NCBI GenBank assembly: GCA_964499015.1
Contig: CAZCJA010000073.1
Location: forward strand, 1 to 10,851
Direction of reading: 5' to 3'
Length of the DNA stretch: 10,851 bases
Source of the DNA: CAZCJA01 sp964499015
GTDB taxonomy: Bacteria > Elusimicrobiota > Elusimicrobia > F11
The notes under the pieces are model-generated. The model was not told the origin of the DNA. It made no database searches and was given only the letters and a program-made list of their open reading frames with translations. This document shows positions 7,263-10,851 of the stretch, piece after piece; the stretch's first letter is position 1, and every line of letters starts with the position of its first letter. Both the position numbers and the translations under genes were made by a program.

Positions 7263-7910
7263 TTATACAAAGCCCATTTTTTGCAGCAGCTGCGGCTTGG
7301 ACACCGCACCCTCCCGCAGCACCGAAAACGGATAATGACTTGCGTCCACCACCGATGATTCCCGGCCGCCCGCGCAGGCGCCGCCGTCGATAATCACATC
7401 CACCTTCGACATAAAAAGTTTTTTTACCTGCGCGCTGCGGCTCAGCGAGCCTTGACCCGATTCGTTCGCCGATGTCGCCGCCAGCGGCAGCGACAACCCT
7501 TCCAATATCTGCGCGGTGATGCCGTGCGCCGGGACGCGCACCGCGATCGTGCCCTTGCCGCGTGCCGCGTTCATCGCGAGCGGCGCCGTTTTAAAAACCA
7601 GCGTCAGAGCGCCCGGCCAAAAAGCGTCGATCAGCGGCGCCACTTCCTTGGGCACGTCCACCGCCACAAACGGCAGCTGGCTAGCGTTTCCCAAAAGGAC
7701 CGGCAAGGGCTTGGTATAGCTGCGGCCCTTTAGTTCGTAAATTTTGCGGATCGCTTCCGGATGAAACGCGTTGCAGCCGATGCCGTATACAGTGTCCGTC
7801 GGAAAAACGATCAACCCGCCCATGCGCAGCGTCTCCAGGCAGAGTTCCAAATCGCCCTTGTTCAAGCGGCCATTGGCCGCCTTGATAACAGTTGTTTTTA
7901 ACTTTGTCAT
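7263..7910 (-). CDS. tsaC: L-threonylcarbamoyladenylate synthase (TsaC/Sua5/YwlC family)
   Basis: Makes threonylcarbamoyl-AMP from threonine, bicarbonate and ATP for the universal t6A37 modification of ANN-decoding tRNAs. The 215-residue product is a single YrdC-like domain without the extra C-terminal Sua5 domain. Motifs include GGLIVFPTDTVYGIGCNAF (31-49), ELKGRSYTKPLPVL (59-72, with the K-x-R and following Lys typical of the active site), FWPGALTLVF (97-106), IAVRVPAH (122-129) and ATSANESG (145-152). The ATG at 7908-7910 lies inside the outer arm of a palindromic repeat. No good Shine-Dalgarno precedes it; the nearest purine run, AAGG, is about 13 bases away, so this start is less certain than the gene. 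It is followed by glyA, a neighbourhood also seen in some Firmicutes. Confidence 0.95.
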   Translation of the reverse strand: MTKLKTTVIKAANGRLNKGDLELCLETLRMGGLIVFPTDTVYGIGCNAFHPEAIRKIYELKGRSYTKPLPVLLGNASQLPFVAVDVPKEVAPLIDAFWPGALTLVFKTAPLAMNAARGKGTIAVRVPAHGITAQILEGLSLPLAATSANESGQGSLSRSAQVKKLFMSKVDVIIDGGACAGGRESSVVDASHYPFSVLREGAVSKPQLLQKMGFV

Positions 7911-7997
7911 CGCGAGGAGTCCGCCTTGCCCGCCGCGGCGGGCGGAGGCGGACGACGTGGCGATCTCATGAGATTGCTTCGCTTCGCTCGCAATGAC
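7906..7997. repeat. Palindromic miniature repeat between argJ and tsaC (GTCATTGCGAG-type)
   Basis: The 89-base argJ-tsaC gap is filled by an element bounded by inverted arms: GTCATCGCGAG at 7906-7916 and its near-perfect complement CTCGCAATGAC at 7987-7997, one mismatch in eleven. Inside are a GC-rich hairpin (7919-7953) and a second palindrome centred on ATCTCATGAGAT (7963-7974). Short repeats with GTCATTGCGAG ends and GAGATTGC palindromes are familiar intergenic elements in many bacterial genomes and have no coding capacity. The left arm extends over the tsaC start codon and the right arm ends just before the argJ stop. Copy number cannot be assessed, as there is only one copy in the window. 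Confidence 0.75.
7919..7953. other. GC-rich hairpin inside the repeat
   Basis: GTCCGCCT at 7919-7926 pairs with AGGCGGAC at 7946-7953, and between them lies a perfect 16-base palindrome GCCCGCCGCGGCGGGC at 7928-7943. The result is a long, stable stem. In the transcript it would form between argJ and tsaC. It has no U-tract on either side, so I do not call it an intrinsic terminator. It could slow decay or partly uncouple the two genes. Confidence 0.65.
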
Positions 7998-7999
7998 GG

Positions 8000-9271
8000 C
8001 TAGGTGCGATAGCCGGCGTTAATGCCGACGTACTGGCCGGTGAAGTCGCAGGTGCGGTAGCGCGACCACTGGCGGCCCAGGCCCAAATTCACGCGGATGA
8101 CGATCTGTTTCTTCTCCATGTATTTGATGACCGTCTGCTCGGAAAATTTTATTTCGGTGCCGCGCTCGCACACCAAATGCGGGCCCATCCAAATTTTAAC
8201 TTTGGACGGATCAAAATGAACGCCTGAGCGGCCCATCGCCGCAAGGATGCGGCCCCAGTTCGGATCGGCGCCGTGCACCGCGGTTTTCACCAGCGGCGAG
8301 GACGCGATCACCGACGCCATTTGGCGCGCCGCCGTCTCGGAACGCGCGCCTTCGACGAAAATCTGCACGAGTTTGGAGGCGCCTTCGCCGTCGAGCGCAA
8401 TTTGATTGGTCAGGCTGTCGCAAATTTGATGAAGCGCGGAACGGAACAGGCGGAAATGCTTCCCGGTGAACGACGTGATTTCCTTGGCGCCGCTGGCGCC
8501 GTTGGCGATCACGCTGACGAAGTCATTGGTGGAGGTGTCGCCGTCGACGCTCACGCAGTTAAAGGTTTTATCGGCCACCCATTCGAGGGCGCGCTGGATC
8601 ACCGGCGTTTTTGCGGCCGCATCGGTGAGAATAAAGCCGAGCATGGTGGCGTGCAGCTGGCCATGCGGCCCGCGCAAAACCGGATGGATCATGCCTGAGC
8701 CCTTAATGCAGCCCCAGATGTGGACCGGGACGTTGTCGATGTAAAACGTGAGCTGCGCGGTTTTGGGAACGGTATCGGTCGTCATGATCGCCTCGGCGGC
8801 GAGCTGGCCTTCATTGGTGTTGGCCCGGCTCAATCTAGAGACAAGAGATTTAACACCTTCTTTATACTTCGGGAGATTGAGCCGGGTGCCGATGACGCCT
8901 GTGGAGGCGACCCACACTTCATCAACGGGAACGTCGAGAGCGTCGGCCACCCACTGCGTGGATATTTTGGCGTCTTTGTAACCGGCGGGGCCGGTGGCGG
9001 CGTTGGCACTGCCGGAATTAACCACGACCGCGCGGATGCGGCCGCGCGTGCGCGACAGGCGCTCTTCGGTAAGAACGATCGGGGCGGCCTTAACCTGGTT
9101 GCTCGTGAAAACGGCGCCGCCATGCGCGGGCAAATGGCTCACGAACAGGGCCATGTCTTTCTTTTTTTTCTTATGCGACAGGCCGGCGCTTAAGCCCGTG
9201 GCTGAGAAACCCAGCGGCCACGACGGGCCCGTGTGCGGCCTAATGAAATTTTTTTTAGCGTTCGTCGACAT
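8000..9271 (-). CDS. argJ: Bifunctional glutamate N-acetyltransferase / ornithine acetyltransferase (ArgJ)
   Basis: Transfers acetyl from N-acetylornithine to glutamate (and in some species from acetyl-CoA), recycling the acetyl group in arginine synthesis. I start it at the ATG 9269-9271 (423 residues). The same frame stays open to 9394, but that stretch is Ala/Thr-rich and is the shifted reading of the upstream gene's Gly-rich tail. Motifs are VFTSNQVKAAPI (54-65), VVVNSGSANAATG (82-94), STGVIG (123-128), AIMTTDTVPKTA (161-172), KGSGMIHP (190-197), HATMLGF (207-213), VDGDTSTND (242-250), DGEGASK (294-300), ADPNWGRILAAMGRSG (335-350) and the C-terminal YVGINAGYRT. Self-cleavage is expected before Thr209. 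Between MIHP and ATML there are ten residues instead of the usual two, an unusual insertion beside the cleavage site. The start overlaps the zinc-ribbon gene by 17 bases without a clear Shine-Dalgarno. Confidence 0.95.
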   Translation of the reverse strand: MSTNAKKNFIRPHTGPSWPLGFSATGLSAGLSHKKKKKDMALFVSHLPAHGGAVFTSNQVKAAPIVLTEERLSRTRGRIRAVVVNSGSANAATGPAGYKDAKISTQWVADALDVPVDEVWVASTGVIGTRLNLPKYKEGVKSLVSRLSRANTNEGQLAAEAIMTTDTVPKTAQLTFYIDNVPVHIWGCIKGSGMIHPVLRGPHGQLHATMLGFILTDAAAKTPVIQRALEWVADKTFNCVSVDGDTSTNDFVSVIANGASGAKEITSFTGKHFRLFRSALHQICDSLTNQIALDGEGASKLVQIFVEGARSETAARQMASVIASSPLVKTAVHGADPNWGRILAAMGRSGVHFDPSKVKIWMGPHLVCERGTEIKFSEQTVIKYMEKKQIVIRVNLGLGRQWSRYRTCDFTGQYVGINAGYRT

Positions 9272-9611
9272 AGGGAGAACGCCCGTCGATAACGGAGCGT
9301 CCGTGACGGCGTCCGCCGCCATGGCGGTCGTTGCCATGGTGCCCTTGCGAGTGCGAGCGGTGTTCGCCGCCGTTGCCGCCATTGCCTCCACCACCTCCGC
9401 CGCGTTTACGGCGGCGCAGGCGAGACTTCACTTGTTTGCGGCAGCGCGGGCAGCGCTTCGGATCGCTGAAGCCTTTCATCTTAAAGAACTTCTGCTCTCC
9501 TTCATCGAAGACAAACTGCTTTCCGCAATCTTCACACGGCAGCAAGCGGTCGTTCGGTGAAGACACAGATCCAAAACCAAAGAAACGTCGTAGTGCGGCA
9601 AAGAAACTCAT
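9255..9611 (-). CDS. Small zinc-ribbon protein with Gly/His/Arg-rich tail (zf-trcl-like)
   Basis: The 118-residue protein has two parts. Residues 21-65 form a probable zinc ribbon with CEDCG (Cys26, Cys29) and CPRC (Cys54, Cys57), separated by the conserved FDEGEQKFFKMKGFSDPKRC stretch. This pattern matches the 'probable zinc-ribbon' (zf-trcl type) family found in many bacteria with no settled function. Residues 64-118 are basic and low in complexity: an Arg/Lys run, six glycines, then repeated Gly, His, Asn and Arg. Such tails often bind RNA or metal, but that is inference. The ATG has a good AGGAG site 6 bases upstream (9618-9622). The gene lies 15 bases after argC and overlaps the argJ start by 17 bases, so it belongs to the arg transcript. 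The N-terminal FFAALRRFFGFG segment is amphipathic and too short for a membrane anchor. Role unknown. Confidence 0.85.
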   Translation of the reverse strand: MSFFAALRRFFGFGSVSSPNDRLLPCEDCGKQFVFDEGEQKFFKMKGFSDPKRCPRCRKQVKSRLRRRKRGGGGGGNGGNGGEHRSHSQGHHGNDRHGGGRRHGRSVIDGRSPYVDER

Positions 9612-9626
9612 GGGACTCTCCTATCG

Positions 9627-10646
9627 TTACAAACCTTCGCGTTCGGGCCGGTTGAAAAGAATGTTCATGTTTTGGATCGCTTGGCCGGCGGCGCCTTTGA
9701 CAAGGTTGTCGAGGGCGGCCAGCACGATCACACGGCGCGTGCGGGGGTCGATTGTGATGCCAATATCACAGCAATTGGTGTATGTGACGTTTTTCGTCTG
9801 GGGCAATTCACCCACGGGAAGCACACGGACAAAGGGCTCCCGCGCGTATGCGCGCGCAAACAGGGCGTGCACGTTTTTTGTGGACATCGATTTCTTTAAC
9901 GTGCCGTAAAGAACCGAGAGAATTCCGCGCGACATCGGTACGAGATGCGGGGTAAACGTCACGCGCGCCGTCTGGCGAGCGTGTTTTTTCAGGATCTCCT
10001 CGATCTCCGGCTGATGACGGTGTGTGGCGACCGAATAGGCCTGAAAGTTTTCATCGACTTCGTTGTACATGTACATCGCGGAAATTTTTTTGCCGGCGCC
10101 CGAAACGCCGGACTTGGCGTCGACGATCAAGCTTGCGGGATCGACGATCTTTTCTTTGAGCAGCGGAGCCGCGGACAAAATGGCGGCGGTGGCATAACAG
10201 CCGGGGTTCGCCACAAGCGTGGCCTTTTTGATGTCATTGCGGAAAAGCTCAGGCAGCCCGTAGACGGCTTTCTTCAAAAGCGCGGGCGCGTCGTGTTTTT
10301 CTTTGTACCACTTCGTAAACATCGCGGCAGTGGACAAACGAAAATCGCCGGACAGGTCGATGACCTTCACACCTTTGGCGACCAGGGCCGCGTTGGGCTT
10401 GATGCCGACCGCATGCGGGTAGCAGGAAAAAACAACATCCGTGTCTTTGGCAATCGCGGCGACGTTCAGCTTCTCGAAGGCGTGCGGCATTTGACCGCGC
10501 AGGGACGGATGAATGGCGTGCACCGGCAGGCCCGGCGATGATTCGGATGTTAAATGTTGAATCCGAACAGCGGGGTGCTTAAGAAGAGTACGAATCAGCT
10601 CGCCCCCGGAATAACCGGTGGCGCCTAAAATGGATACGCGAATCAA
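9627..10646 (-). CDS. argC: N-acetyl-gamma-glutamyl-phosphate reductase (ArgC)
   Basis: Cytosolic NADPH-dependent enzyme of arginine synthesis, reducing N-acetylglutamyl 5-phosphate to the semialdehyde. The 339-residue product matches the type-1 family: N-terminal Rossmann motif ILGATGYSGGELIRTLLKHP (6-25), IDLSGDFRL (96-104), YGLPELF (129-135), VANPGCYATAA with the catalytic Cys150, DAKSGVSGAGKK (176-187), THRHQPEIEEIL (208-219, His211 the expected base) and FTPHLVPMSRGILS. The start codon is TTG (10644-10646), supported by an AGGAGAGAG Shine-Dalgarno upstream and by the family-typical N-terminus. It follows rsmI after 18 bases and precedes the zinc-ribbon gene by 15. argB, argD and argF are not in the window. 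Confidence 0.97.
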   Translation of the reverse strand: MIRVSILGATGYSGGELIRTLLKHPAVRIQHLTSESSPGLPVHAIHPSLRGQMPHAFEKLNVAAIAKDTDVVFSCYPHAVGIKPNAALVAKGVKVIDLSGDFRLSTAAMFTKWYKEKHDAPALLKKAVYGLPELFRNDIKKATLVANPGCYATAAILSAAPLLKEKIVDPASLIVDAKSGVSGAGKKISAMYMYNEVDENFQAYSVATHRHQPEIEEILKKHARQTARVTFTPHLVPMSRGILSVLYGTLKKSMSTKNVHALFARAYAREPFVRVLPVGELPQTKNVTYTNCCDIGITIDPRTRRVIVLAALDNLVKGAAGQAIQNMNILFNRPEREGL

Positions 10647-10651
10647 AATTT

Positions 10652-10660
10652 CTCTCTCCT
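10652..10660 (-). promoter_or_regulatory. Shine-Dalgarno site supporting the TTG start of argC
   Basis: The minus strand reads AGGAGAGAG. Its AGGAG core lies 9 bases before the TTG at 10646, within the 18-base rsmI-argC gap. No ATG or GTG fits both this site and the Rossmann N-terminus, so TTG is the likely initiator. Confidence 0.65.
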
Positions 10661-10664
10661 GGGT

Positions 10665-10851
10665 TCATTCTATTTCGGTTGGATGGACAGCAATCACGAC
10701 TTCCCCTAATAATGATTGATTTTCTAGGGCTTTTCGCACCTGGTCCAGCGGTCCGCGAACATGTTCTTCGTGTATTTTTGTCATTTCTCTCGATACGACA
10801 ACGTCGACTTTTTCCATCACGCCGCCAATCGATTCCAACGTTTTTTGGACC
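10665..10851 (-). CDS. rsmI: 16S rRNA (cytidine(1402)-2'-O)-methyltransferase RsmI, C-terminal part
   Basis: Partial gene: 61 codons and a TGA stop (10665-10667) are inside the window, and the rest lies beyond its right edge. The visible C-terminus carries the tail signature of the RsmI/YraL family: TLESIGGVM (like the TL..I..VLG helix), VVVSREMTKIHEE (canonical ARELTKxxEE), VRGPLDQV (canonical RGTLxEL) and GEVVIAV (canonical GExVLVV). RsmI uses S-adenosylmethionine to 2'-O-methylate C1402 in the ribosomal decoding centre. The SAM-binding N-terminal domain cannot be checked here. argC follows after 18 bases on the same strand, so read-through from rsmI is likely. The position was worked out by hand translation. 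Confidence 0.85.
   Translation of the reverse strand, partial: VQKTLESIGGVMEKVDVVVSREMTKIHEEHVRGPLDQVRKALENQSLLGEVVIAVHPTEIE

Noticed and set aside
7919..7974. Rho-independent terminator or riboswitch between argJ and tsaC
   Set aside because: The hairpin has no U-tract, and the structure is better explained as part of a palindromic intergenic repeat. No known riboswitch core is visible.
9331..9430. Gly-codon repeat tract as a tandem repeat or CRISPR-like array
   Set aside because: It is imperfect codon-level repetition encoding the Gly/His/Arg tail, with no regular unit or spacer.
8000..10646. Novel defence or mobile system near the arg genes
   Set aside because: No nuclease, helicase, toxin, transposase or phage-like gene is present. 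All frames fit biosynthesis genes and one small zinc-ribbon gene.

Overview
The window comes from a bacterial chromosome and is almost entirely coding. Every gene I can support lies on the minus strand, so the transcriptional order runs from high to low coordinates: rsmI (C-terminal part only), argC, a small zinc-ribbon gene, argJ, a short repeat-bearing gap, tsaC, glyA, a wecA/tagO-type gene, wecB, an RNase HI-family gene, a yajQ-family gene, an unnamed TIM-barrel-like gene, a diacylglycerol-kinase-family gene, and folD. Most junctions are 4-base stop/start overlaps or gaps below 30 bases. The only intergenic stretch of note is the 89 bases between argJ and tsaC. No tRNA, rRNA, CRISPR array, transposase or phage gene is visible, and I found no convincing sigma-70 promoter or U-tract terminator.

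The right part (about 8000-10851) holds the end of a 16S rRNA methyltransferase gene and two arginine-biosynthesis genes. argC (acetylglutamyl-phosphate reductase) and argJ (ornithine acetyltransferase) flank a zinc-ribbon protein with a Gly/His/Arg-rich tail. The gap that follows holds a palindromic miniature repeat whose outer arm overlaps the tsaC start codon.

The middle (about 4900-7910) combines tRNA modification (tsaC, t6A), one-carbon metabolism (glyA) and the first steps of lipid-linked glycan synthesis: wecA/tagO loads an N-acetylhexosamine phosphate onto undecaprenyl phosphate, and wecB converts UDP-GlcNAc to UDP-ManNAc. A tsaC, glyA, wecB neighbourhood resembles the arrangement around glyA in some Firmicutes, so the order is probably ancestral and not a recent assembly.

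The left part (about 57-3787) is a tightly coupled run: RNase HI, YajQ-family nucleotide/RNA- or c-di-GMP-binding protein, an uncharacterised barrel protein with an FWDEPH motif and a CxCxxC cysteine cluster, a YegS/DagK-like lipid kinase, and folD. folD and glyA together supply and interconvert one-carbon folates.

The organism is probably a free-living, moderately GC-rich uncultured bacterium that makes its own arginine and a lipid-linked surface polymer. The repeat type (GTCATTGCGAG arms) and the gene mix are compatible with deep candidate lineages, but phylum cannot be fixed from this window. Most of it is housekeeping. The parts worth a second look are the unnamed barrel protein, an insertion beside the self-cleavage site of ArgJ, the zinc-ribbon gene inside the arg cluster, and the repeat that touches the tsaC start.
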